Notes: generated from the letters alone by a model not told the origin. 6,136 bases of DNA from Rubrobacteraceae bacterium (GCA_029240775.1 JARDZQ010000121.1:1-6136); one strand, 5' to 3'; shown: positions 1 through 5,865, numbered from the stretch's first letter. Made by a program: numbers and translations.

Positions 1-2
1 AC

Positions 3-3000
3 CGTTACCTACAGGGCGTGAGCGTAGCCGCTCTCGCATACGCTGCGGCAACCGCCCTACTCACCCGGTCCCTCTCTCAGACCTTCAAGGCGCTGCTGCT
101 TGTCAACCCCCGCGCCGCCGTCATGGGCGGCGAGGCCGCCGACGCTGGTGCCTCCGCCCGGGTCCTGCGGGCGGGGGTGACGGTAGTCGGGACGCGACCG
201 GACCGGAGCGTGCGTCTGCCGGATGTCCTCCTTCTCGACGGTCCCCGAACCCTGACCCACGGCCTCGAGATCAGCGGCGTCCTGCCGTTCACCGAAGCCC
301 ACGACGCCTCCGAGATACTCGTGCGCGCGGCGGCGGTCTCCGCTGCCGCCGGCTCACCGTGGGGAGGCGTTTTCCGGGCGGCGGGCACCGCGCTGGCCGC
401 CGATGGTACCTTTGACGGCGAGGTTGCCACCGGCCGGATCGGGGACGTGAGGTACTCGCTGCGGGCGGTCGGGGACGGGGACCGAGTGCCGGAGATAATC
501 CGCCTCCAGGACCGGGGCGACCGTTTGTTGCTGCTTAGTAGCGGGCTCGAGGAGGAGCCGCTCGGGGTCCTGGTGCTCAGGCCCAAGCTCGCGCCCGAGG
601 TCGCGGAGCTGGTCCGGACGTGCCGGCGTCACGGGGTGGAGATAGGGATGATCCCCGCCGGGGATCTGGGAGCGTCCCATGCGGTGGCCGGCCGCGCCGG
701 GGTACCGCTGATCGCCGACCACCCGGTCGAGGCCGTTCGGAAGAGGCAGGAGGAGGGGGCGCTGGTCGCGCTCGTCTCGGACGGTGCGCACGCCGCCGCG
801 GCATTTTCGTCCTGTGACCTGGCGATAGGCCTGACAGACGGCCGCGAACACCTGCCCGCCCGGGCCGACCTGCTGGCGTTCGATCTCGGCGGAATCGCCA
901 CCGTGGTGGATGCGGCCGCGCGCCGGGAGGCGGCGGTGCGGGACTCGGTGGTACTCTCGGCGACGGCCAACGGCATCGGCGCGGTCTGGGGGCTCCGGGC
1001 GAAACCTGGCGTGGAGCGCGCCTCCTACCCGGCGACCATCTCCGCGCTCGGTGCTGTCGGCGCAGGGTGGGCGCGGCTGCACGGCGGGGAGCGGCCGCAG
1101 GCTCTTGCGTGGCGCATAGAGGACCCGCGTCCGGAGCGCTGGGGGCGGCGCGACGTGGCGGACGTACTGCGCATCCTCGGCACCACCGAGGAAGGTCTCA
1201 CTAGCGCCCAAGCCGCGGAGCGGCGGCGGCCGGCGGTGGTGCCGTCACGCCGCAACAGGTTTCTGGCCGCAGTCCTCGAGCAACTCCGCTCGCCCCTGAC
1301 CGGCATCCTCGCCGCCGGGGCTACGTTCTCGCTTATGCTAGGGGCAGCCGCCGACGTGGCCATGATAAGCGCGATGATCGTGGCCAACGCCGCCGCCGGT
1401 GCCTGGCAGGAGCGTCAGGCCGACCGCACGGCCGAGGAGCTGGAGCGCATGGGCACCGTCAACGCATGCGTCCTGCGCGACGGCCGTCCCGTGACGGTGC
1501 CGGCAGACGACGTTGTGCCAGGCGACGTGCTGATGCTGGCGCCGGGGGACCGGATAGGTGCCGATGTCCGCCTGCTTATCGCCCAGGGCCTGGAGGTCGA
1601 CGAGGCTGCTCTTACGGGGGAATCATTACCGGTCGCCAAGTCCGCTGACGCCGTCACCGACGCGGGTTGCATCGTCCTGGAGGGCAGCGACGTTGTCGTC
1701 GGCAGCGGGCGTGCCGTGGTGGTCGCCGTCGGCAGCGGCACCAGGATGGGCGCGACCGCCGCCGCACTCGCCCAGGACGAGCCACGCCAGAGCCCTCTCA
1801 CCGCACGCTTGAACCTGTTGCTGCGCCAGATGCTACCCCTGCTCGCGGCCGGTGGCGCGATCGTTGCCGTCTCCGGGATTCTGCGGGGCCGACCGCTGTC
1901 GTCGCGACTTGCCCTCGGAGCGAGCATCGCCATCGCTGCCGTACCCGAAGGCCTGCCGCTTCTGGCGAAGATCGGTGAGGCGGCGGTCGCCCGCCGCCTC
2001 ACCAGCCGCAATGCCCTCGTGCACCGTCTGTCGGCTATCGAGGCTCTTGGCCGGGTGGACGTCGCTTGCGCCGACAAGACCGGAACCCTGACGGAGGGCC
2101 GCCTGGCACTGCGCCTAGTGGCCGATGTTGACGAGGAAGCGGTGCTCCCCGCTGTGCTGCCGGCGAAACTCCGCCACATACTCCTCACCGCCACCCTCGC
2201 AGGTCCACATCCGGACGCCTCCGACGCCGCTACGGACCCCACCGACGTTGTCGTCGCGGAGGCCGCCAGAGAGGCCGGCCGCCGCGACGACGAGCTGCGG
2301 GCGGAGCGGGTGTCCGGGCTTCCTTTCGACCCGACTCGAGGCTTCCACGCCACTATCGTCGGAGAGCGACTGTGCGTGGAGGGCGCAGCGGAGGTGCTAA
2401 TCCCCCGTTGTGATCGCGTGCGCCGGGGCGATGACGAACGTCCCCTGGACGAGGGCGGGAAACGCGAACTGCTCGCCGGGGCCAGAGAACTTGCCGAACG
2501 CGGCCTGCGAGTGCTCATGGTAGCCGAAGGTTCGTCCGGCCTCCCGGTCGGCGATCCGCGCGGGCTCGTGGCCCTCGGATTCTTGGGGATCAGCGACCCT
2601 CTTCGCCCCGGGGTGTCTGTAGCCGTGCGCCGGTGTCACGACGCGGGGGTCCGCATGATAATGCTTACCGGCGACCACCCCGCCACCGCCCGTACCATCG
2701 CCCACGAGGCCGGTCTACCGGTCGACGACGGCGGCATTCTCACGGGAGCCGACATAGCGGAACTGGACAATGGGGAGCTGGATCGGCGTCTGGAGCGCGC
2801 CGCGGTCATCGCGCGGGTCACGCCCCTGGACAAACTACGGATCGTCGAGAGCCTACAGCGCCAGGGCCACATAGTGGCCATGACGGGCGATGGGGTCAAC
2901 GATGCACCGGCATTGCGGCTAGCGGACGTTGGCGTTGCGATGGGCCGCAGTGGCACCGAGGTAGCCCGCCAGGCCGCCGACATGGTGCTCGTCGACGATG

Positions 3001-3686
3001 ATTTTTCCACCCTGGTGGAAGCCCTCGTGGAGGGCCGCAGCTTCTGGCGCAACATTCGGCGCGCTCTCGGGTTGCTGCTGGGCGGCAACCTCGGCGAGCT
3101 CGGTCTCGAAGTCGGAGCGAGCGTGCTCGGCCTCGCTTCCCCGCTCACTTCCCGCCAGATCCTCGCCGTCAACCTGGTCACGGACGTTTGGCCCGCACTC
3201 GCCGTTGCCCTTCAACAGCCCGAGCACCACGACCTCTCCGCGCTCGCCCGGGAGGGCGCCTCCGCCCTCGACGCGCCCCTGCGCAACGACATCTTGCGCC
3301 GTGGCACTGCGACCGCCGCACCATCGCTCATCACCTACCTTCTCGCACTGCGCTCCGTCAGTCAGCCAGAGGCGCGCACCGTCGCCTTCGCTAGCATCGT
3401 CTTCACCCAGCTTGCCCAGACCCTCGACGCCGGGCGAGCCGATGGTGGCCTCAGCCGCTCCGTACTCGGTGCCGTAGCCGGCTCTACCAGTTTGCTCATA
3501 GTCGCCCTCACCGTACGCCCTCTGCGAACCTTCCTCGGCCTGGCTACGCCCACGTCCCTCGGTGCGGTTCTCGTTGCAGCCGGCGCACTAGTCGCTGTGT
3601 TGCTCGGCCGCATGAGCCCTTCTCCCGGCTCTATAAGCTCCGTACGCCCCTTCCCCGCTACCTTACCGGCCGGGAGATCTGGCTAG
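3..3686 (+). CDS. Large tandem P-type cation ATPase (P2-like, CtpH/CtpI-type), 5' partial
   Basis: Membrane pump that couples ATP hydrolysis to cation transport. The frame is open to the window edge (a GTG at 18 lies mid-domain), so the true start is upstream; about 1227 residues are visible. Numbering from the GTG at 18, the second half is a complete ATPase: TGES actuator loop (533-536, nt 1614-1625), M4 PEGLP (643-647), phosphorylation motif DKTGTLT with Asp686 (nt 2073-2093), FDPTRGF in the nucleotide domain (770-776), TGD (884-886), hinge TGDGVNDAP (956-964), M6 NLVTD (1052-1056), then four more hydrophobic segments, ten in all. PEGLP and NLVTD are typical of type II (Ca/Na-type) pumps. 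The first ~300 residues are a degenerate ATPase copy: DGPRTLT at 74-80, AGD at 214-216, VSDGAHAAA at 253-261. Mycobacterial CtpH/CtpI have this long layout. Glu788 replaces the usual Lys of the KGA motif. The ion cannot be read from sequence. Family assignment is near certain; subfamily is likely. Confidence 0.95.
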   Translation, partial: RYLQGVSVAALAYAAATALLTRSLSQTFKALLLVNPRAAVMGGEAADAGASARVLRAGVTVVGTRPDRSVRLPDVLLLDGPRTLTHGLEISGVLPFTEAHDASEILVRAAAVSAAAGSPWGGVFRAAGTALAADGTFDGEVATGRIGDVRYSLRAVGDGDRVPEIIRLQDRGDRLLLLSSGLEEEPLGVLVLRPKLAPEVAELVRTCRRHGVEIGMIPAGDLGASHAVAGRAGVPLIADHPVEAVRKRQEEGALVALVSDGAHAAAAFSSCDLAIGLTDGREHLPARADLLAFDLGGIATVVDAAARREAAVRDSVVLSATANGIGAVWGLRAKPGVERASYPATISALGAVGAGWARLHGGERPQALAWRIEDPRPERWGRRDVADVLRILGTTEEGLTSAQAAERRRPAVVPSRRNRFLAAVLEQLRSPLTGILAAGATFSLMLGAAADVAMISAMIVANAAAGAWQERQADRTAEELERMGTVNACVLRDGRPVTVPADDVVPGDVLMLAPGDRIGADVRLLIAQGLEVDEAALTGESLPVAKSADAVTDAGCIVLEGSDVVVGSGRAVVVAVGSGTRMGATAAALAQDEPRQSPLTARLNLLLRQMLPLLAAGGAIVAVSGILRGRPLSSRLALGASIAIAAVPEGLPLLAKIGEAAVARRLTSRNALVHRLSAIEALGRVDVACADKTGTLTEGRLALRLVADVDEEAVLPAVLPAKLRHILLTATLAGPHPDASDAATDPTDVVVAEAAREAGRRDDELRAERVSGLPFDPTRGFHATIVGERLCVEGAAEVLIPRCDRVRRGDDERPLDEGGKRELLAGARELAERGLRVLMVAEGSSGLPVGDPRGLVALGFLGISDPLRPGVSVAVRRCHDAGVRMIMLTGDHPATARTIAHEAGLPVDDGGILTGADIAELDNGELDRRLERAAVIARVTPLDKLRIVESLQRQGHIVAMTGDGVNDAPALRLADVGVAMGRSGTEVARQAADMVLVDDDFSTLVEALVEGRSFWRNIRRALGLLLGGNLGELGLEVGASVLGLASPLTSRQILAVNLVTDVWPALAVALQQPEHHDLSALAREGASALDAPLRNDILRRGTATAAPSLITYLLALRSVSQPEARTVAFASIVFTQLAQTLDAGRADGGLSRSVLGAVAGSTSLLIVALTVRPLRTFLGLATPTSLGAVLVAAGALVAVLLGRMSPSPGSISSVRPFPATLPAGRSG

Positions 3687-4144
3687 CAACGCAAGCTCAG
3701 GAGCCCTGGTTTCCAGTCATCGCTTCGCCTCCCTCGCAAGGAATCGAAAGGGCGAGTGACCGGCACCCGTGGAGCAGTTCGCAAGAAGGGAAGTAAACGG
3801 CGCCAGTCCCTCCGCCTAAAGGGTCGCGCCCCGGTAGCGCCAAGGTCCGCCTTAGCGAACGACCTCAAGTATTCGAGCCCGCGAGGTCCCCAGACGCTAC
3901 GCCGGTGGAAAGCCTTGAAAGGGTACAGGGCCGTCTTACAGCGACGGTCAAAGGCATTGACCCGGATGTGGTCCTGGAATGGACCATCAGCAGTCCCTTT
4001 CAGCATTGCGGGTCTGTATGCCGGTTCAATCATTATGACAAACGCTGTAGGGAGGCTCGCGGAACGACTCGCGATCATCGGCGCACAGAAGACGTTCCAG
4101 CTCGTCCAGAGCCGCAACCCTTCTTGTTGGGAACAACGTAGTAT

Positions 4145-4172
4145 CGTCCGAGAAAGTGCACTTTACGAGACG
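4145..4172. repeat. 28-bp interrupted dyad with a perfect 12-bp core
   Basis: AAAGTGCACTTT at 4153-4164 is a perfect palindrome. The same centre is flanked symmetrically by CGTC (4145-4148) and GACG (4169-4172), leaving unpaired four-base blocks between. The geometry suits a dimeric DNA-binding protein. No gene start lies close by, so its role is unknown and chance is possible. Confidence 0.35.
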
Positions 4173-4259
4173 GCCATGCGTCCAGGACGCGGGATCGCTT
4201 CTAAACCAGGCGGAAGCCGAGCATCACGGCCAGGTAGACCGCCATGCTAACTACCGCCT

Positions 4260-4274
4260 ACGTTCGCCGAACGT
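4260..4274. repeat. 15-bp perfect inverted repeat (7-1-7)
   Basis: ACGTTCG and CGAACGT are separated by a single C. It lies in the non-coding stretch downstream of the repressor gene. The one-base loop makes it a poor RNA hairpin as written, although ACGTT/AACGT with a five-base loop is possible. Function unknown. Confidence 0.35.
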
Positions 4275-4321
4275 GGGGTCTTGGTGACGTTCTGGGCGTC
4301 AGCAGTTGACTCGTCGATTCC

Positions 4322-4344
4322 GGTCCCCACCCATCGGGGCCTTT
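4322..4344. terminator. Hairpin just past the repressor stop codon
   Basis: GG, a bulged T and CCCC (4322-4328) pair with GGGGCC (4336-4341) around a seven-base loop, starting about seven bases beyond the TAG of the minus-strand repressor. Read on the plus strand it is followed by TTTCCTC, a poor U-tract; on the minus strand there is none. Position between convergent genes favours a bidirectional stop, but the thermodynamic and U-tract support is modest. Confidence 0.4.
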
Positions 4345-4347
4345 CCT

Positions 4348-5040
4348 CTAATTGACGTCCGCGGCGACGCCCCGGACGAAGATTAAATCCACAAGAGGCC
4401 TTCCAAGGGAATGGAGCACTCCGTCTTCGTCTTCTACGGTGACGACGCCGTCCAGGGCGCGTACTTCCTTGACCTCCACCAGCCTGCCCGGGACGAGTTC
4501 CCGTTCACCGAGGAAACTTAACACGGCGGCGTCTTCGTGCTTCACCCGAGAGATGCGGACACAGTCGCCGACCGGCACCTCATCGAGGGGAAAGGATTCT
4601 TCCGCCGCCAGCGTGCCGTCGGCTGCCGGGATGGGGGCGCCGTGGGGATCTTGGTCGGGATGTCCCAGAAACGCCGCCAGACGCTCCGTGAACCCGTCCG
4701 AGACAGCATGCTCCAGACGTTCGGCCTCCTCGTGCACCTCTTGCCAAGAGTACCCGAGGTGCTCGAGGAGGAAGGTCTCGAGCAGTCGGTGCCGCCGTAC
4801 CAGTCGTAATGCTTCCTCGCGGCCCCGCTCCGTGAGCGAAGCTCCCCGGTAGCGCTCGTACTTCGCGAGCCCCATCTCCTGGAGCCGCGCGAACATATTG
4901 GTCACCGACGCCGACGCGACCGAGAGTCGGTCGGCGACGTCCGTCGTGGAGGCGGCGCCCGACCCCCCGACCTCCCAGATAGCCTTCAGGTAGTCGCCCA
5001 CCGAAGTAGATGGAGGCTTAGTTGCCGTGGGACCGTTCAC
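4348..5040 (-). CDS. DtxR/MntR-family metal-dependent transcriptional repressor
   Basis: Cytoplasmic dimeric repressor that binds DNA when loaded with a divalent metal and shuts off metal-uptake or homeostasis genes. I chose the GTG at 5040 (230 residues) because GGAG at 5050-5047 is six bases upstream; the ATG at 5046, two codons earlier, directly abuts GGAG. Order of domains: winged helix-turn-helix at about 12-75 (TTDVADRLSVASASVTNMFARL carries the recognition helix, shown here in part), dimer and metal domain at about 78-140 with the family signatures RRHRLLETFL and LGHPDQDPHGAPIP, and a FeoA/SH3-like C-terminal domain at about 150-225. Likely metal ligands are Asp16, His84, Glu88, His103, Glu107, Glu110 and His111. 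Asp16 and Glu107 stand where DtxR has Met10 and Cys102, as in MntR, which argues for Mn(II). Length is normal for the three-domain group. Probably autoregulated through the palindrome at 5119-5146. Confidence 0.93.
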   Translation of the reverse strand: MNGPTATKPPSTSVGDYLKAIWEVGGSGAASTTDVADRLSVASASVTNMFARLQEMGLAKYERYRGASLTERGREEALRLVRRHRLLETFLLEHLGYSWQEVHEEAERLEHAVSDGFTERLAAFLGHPDQDPHGAPIPAADGTLAAEESFPLDEVPVGDCVRISRVKHEDAAVLSFLGERELVPGRLVEVKEVRALDGVVTVEDEDGVLHSLGRPLVDLIFVRGVAADVN

Positions 5041-5046
5041 GTCCAT

Positions 5047-5050
5047 CTCC
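5047..5050 (-). promoter_or_regulatory. Ribosome binding site deciding the repressor start
   Basis: GGAG on the minus strand lies six bases before GTG 5040 and zero bases before ATG 5046. Normal spacing is only possible with the GTG, so the GTG is preferred. Confidence 0.6.
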
Positions 5051-5086
5051 GCTTAATGCTAGATCACCTGAGCTTCTTTATCAAGA

Positions 5087-5115
5087 TTGGCAAAGTTGCT
5101 TTTTTGAGCTTGGCA
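5087..5115. repeat. Pair of TTGGCA direct repeats, 23 bp apart
   Basis: TTGGCA occurs at 5087-5092 and 5110-5115, both followed by an A/C-rich then T-rich stretch. The 23-bp period is close to two helical turns, which would place both sites on the same DNA face. They lie between the predicted promoter and the start of the repressor gene. Six-base words recur by chance, so this is a weak call. Confidence 0.25.
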
Positions 5116-5116
5116 C

Positions 5117-5146
5117 ATTTTACTATTAGGCATGGCTAAGAGTAAA
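5117..5146 (-). promoter_or_regulatory. Predicted sigma-70-type promoter for the repressor gene
   Basis: On the minus strand, TTTACT (5146-5141, four of six matches to TTGACA) is followed after 18 bases by TAAAAT (5122-5117, five of six matches to TATAAT). Transcription would begin near 5110, giving a leader of about 70 bases before GTG 5040. The surrounding AT-rich island stands out from the GC-rich genome. Confidence 0.45.
5119..5146. promoter_or_regulatory. 28-bp near-perfect palindrome, candidate DtxR/MntR-type operator
   Basis: One arm reads TTTACTnTTAGnCA and the other is its exact reverse complement at the fixed positions, centred between 5132 and 5133. Twelve of fourteen base pairs match; only 5125/5140 and 5130/5135 do not. 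The core, TTAGGCATGGCTAA, resembles the TTAGG...CCTAA half-sites known for DtxR-family repressors. It covers both the -35 and -10 hexamers predicted for the repressor gene, so an occupied site would block transcription. The matching plus-strand hexamers (TTTACT 5119-5124, TAAATG 5143-5148) leave open a divergent promoter. Confidence 0.65.
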
Positions 5147-5355
5147 TGGCATCGAGGCGCGATTCGGCTGGATCGCAGGGAGGAGCGCACTCCCGGATCG
5201 TCGCTAGCAGCGGCACTATCAAGGCCGCGCCCGGCCTTATCCGCGTGATTGCGACCGAGCTGGATGGGGGGCCAGCCATCGGCTCCCTTGCTTGTTACGG
5301 CGTCTACGACGAAAACCTCTTTAACCAGGGCGGCTTGACGTACTGCAACCTGTAG
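5146..5355 (+). CDS. Doubtful 69-residue ORF, faintly phage-structural-like
   Basis: An ATG immediately preceded by an in-frame TAA opens a frame ending in TAG at 5353-5355. I see no Shine-Dalgarno before the ATG, which lies within the palindrome, so a normal leader is unlikely. The pattern SSGTIKAAPGLIRVIATE followed some twenty residues later by GVYDENL recalls short phage head or tail proteins built around 'IKAGPG...I.V.....LYDN'. This is an impression from pattern only. It may be a relic of such a gene, a leaderless gene, or a chance frame. Third-position composition is less biased than in the flanking real genes. Confidence 0.2.
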   Translation: MASRRDSAGSQGGAHSRIVASSGTIKAAPGLIRVIATELDGGPAIGSLACYGVYDENLFNQGGLTYCNL

Positions 5356-5404
5356 GAGGCGTCTGGCGGTCCGGGTCGCCGGGCTCAAGTAACCGAGCTT
5401 CTCT

Positions 5405-5429
5405 GGCCGGGTCCTTCGGTAGCCCGGCC
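5405..5429. terminator. Strong GC hairpin with a CTTCGG apex
   Basis: GGCCGGG (5405-5411) and CCCGGCC (5423-5429) form a perfect seven-base stem; the loop contains CTTCGG, the sequence of the stable UUCG tetraloop. On the plus strand it is followed by a short pyrimidine stretch, TTCGCTTATTCCCC, rather than a true U-tract. It could end transcription from the left (plus strand) or be part of a structured RNA. No firm gene lies immediately before it. Confidence 0.35.
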
Positions 5430-5432
5430 TTC

Positions 5433-5486
5433 GCTTATTCCCCCCAAGTGCTTAGAAGCGGTTCTCGGAAGTTCTCCTGCCGTAGG
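5433..5486. repeat. Diverged dispersed repeat, copy A
   Basis: About 54 bp that align with copy B at 5811-5864 with a few substitutions and small gaps. Shared blocks are CTATTC/TTATTC, AAGTGCYTRGAAG, TTCT-CG-AA-TTC, and CCTG..TAGG. Its GGTTCTCGGAAGTTC (5460-5474) is also found exactly in copy C at 5866-5880. Copies A and B lie on either side of the small gene at 5524-5769, in the same orientation. Confidence 0.55.
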
Positions 5487-5493
5487 TGATCGG

Positions 5494-5509
5494 CCCACTG
5501 TATTGTGGG
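5494..5509. terminator. Hairpin downstream of the small gene
   Basis: CCCAC (5494-5498) and GTGGG (5505-5509) form a five-base stem with a six-base loop, about 15 bases past the stop of the minus-strand small gene. Outer bases (GGCC at 5492-5495 and 5512-5515, or CCGTAGG with CCTGCGG) allow alternative longer folds. There is no U-tract on the minus strand, so the terminator call is tentative. Confidence 0.3.
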
Positions 5510-5523
5510 AAGGCCTGCGGCTT

Positions 5524-5769
5524 TCAGGTACCACGAGGGTAGAGGAGGGAGTCCCGAAGGGCTCCAATGTACTCTTCCACCGCTCGGAGCGCCCGGTCGA
5601 GGTGCAGGTCCTTAAGGAGCACGCGCGTGTGTTGGCCTTGCGGGTTGGAGCTCACGAGCTGCTGCAGGCTCTCCAGCCTGTCGCACACCAACTCCGCCTT
5701 GCGTAGCTCCTCCACCATCGCCGCCTGTCGTTCCCTAGCGGCCCCGGCCTCGGGTCTATCTTGTTCCAC
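5524..5769 (-). CDS. Small helical protein of unknown function
   Basis: Encodes 81 residues, family not recognised. The start is GTG at 5769, chosen because AGGAGGTGA (5780-5772), a full match to the 16S rRNA tail, sits five bases from it at the AGGAGG core; the GTG at 5775 falls inside that site. The protein is charged and lacks membrane segments, signal peptide and a recognisable catalytic motif. From about residue 10 to 45 it is predominantly Ala, Glu, Arg, Leu and Gln with leucines spaced for helix packing (MVEELRKAELVCDRLESLQQ), then SNPQGQ breaks the helix, and a second helix follows (LDRALRAVEEYIGALRDSL). A two-helix coiled-coil hairpin is plausible. One Cys is present. It stands alone, bracketed by copies of the local repeat. 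The Shine-Dalgarno makes it likely to be a real gene although it is short. Confidence 0.6.
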   Translation of the reverse strand: MEQDRPEAGAARERQAAMVEELRKAELVCDRLESLQQLVSSNPQGQHTRVLLKDLHLDRALRAVEEYIGALRDSLLYPRGT

Positions 5770-5771
5770 CG

Positions 5772-5780
5772 TCACCTCCT
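5772..5780 (-). promoter_or_regulatory. Perfect Shine-Dalgarno of the small gene
   Basis: AGGAGGTGA on the minus strand is complementary to the canonical 3' end of 16S rRNA over nine bases. It sets the start at GTG 5769 and rules against GTG 5775, which it overlaps. Confidence 0.75.
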
Positions 5781-5795
5781 GGTCTGCTGCCGAAC

Positions 5796-5801
5796 ATCCT
5801 A
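5796..5801 (-). promoter_or_regulatory. Possible -10 box for the small gene
   Basis: TAGGAT on the minus strand is a typical high-GC Gram-positive -10 element and would start transcription near 5790, about 20 bases before GTG 5769. No good -35 hexamer is found 16-18 bases upstream; that position falls in repeat copy B, which might bind an activator. Weak. Confidence 0.25.
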
Positions 5802-5810
5802 CGCCATACG

Positions 5811-5864
5811 GCTATTCACCGAAGTGCCTGGAAGAAGGGGAATTCTGCGAACTTCGCCTGTAGG
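5811..5864. repeat. Diverged dispersed repeat, copy B
   Basis: Aligns over its whole length with copy A at 5433-5486. It contains ATTCTGCGAACTTCGCCTG (5842-5860), the counterpart of GTTCTCGGAAGTTCTCCTG in copy A. It lies just upstream of the small gene, over the expected -35 region. Confidence 0.5.
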
Positions 5865-5865
5865 G

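Larger units (their letters stand above)
3687..4347. other. Gene-poor region between convergent genes
   Basis: No convincing gene. Long open frames exist on both strands (+ 3756-4250, - 3683-4117) but they overlap, their third positions are much less G/C-rich than in the ATPase, and their products are strongly basic with no motif I recognise. On the minus strand, 4245-4201 encodes a short hydrophobic peptide (MAVYLAVMLGFRLV, then TAG) that looks like the end of a membrane protein, with an in-frame TAG just upstream at 4260-4258. This could be a gene relic. The region also holds a nested hairpin at 3912-3955 (outer GCCTT/AAGGC, inner GGCCGTC/GACGGTC with one G-T pair) and the dyads listed separately. 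No clear intrinsic terminator follows the ATPase stop at 3686; CTCGC/GCGAG at about 3732-3756 is the best weak candidate. Confidence 0.5.

Noticed and set aside
18..20. GTG as the true start of the ATPase
   Set aside because: The frame is open upstream to the window edge, there is no good Shine-Dalgarno before it, and it would begin within the membrane segment that precedes the degenerate phosphorylation motif.
1415..2518. 367-codon minus-strand frame inside the ATPase
   Set aside because: Ser/Arg-rich shadow translation typical of the antisense of a high-GC gene; the sense frame has all of the P-type ATPase motifs.
3683..4117. 144-codon minus-strand open frame overlapping the ATPase end
   Set aside because: No recognisable domain, no coding-type composition, and it conflicts with the plus-strand frames; long chance frames are common at this GC content.
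3756..4250. 164-codon plus-strand open frame
   Set aside because: Strongly basic product without motifs, third positions only mildly G/C-rich, overlaps an equally long frame on the other strand, weak ribosome binding site.
5059..5388. 109-codon minus-strand frame upstream of the repressor
   Set aside because: Starts at TTG without a ribosome binding site, runs through the promoter and palindrome, and has no motif.
5365..5440. tRNA-like look of the GGCTCAAGTAACC stretch and adjacent stems
   Set aside because: No acceptor stem, anticodon arm or D-arm could be fitted in cloverleaf order; the strong stem is a simple hairpin.
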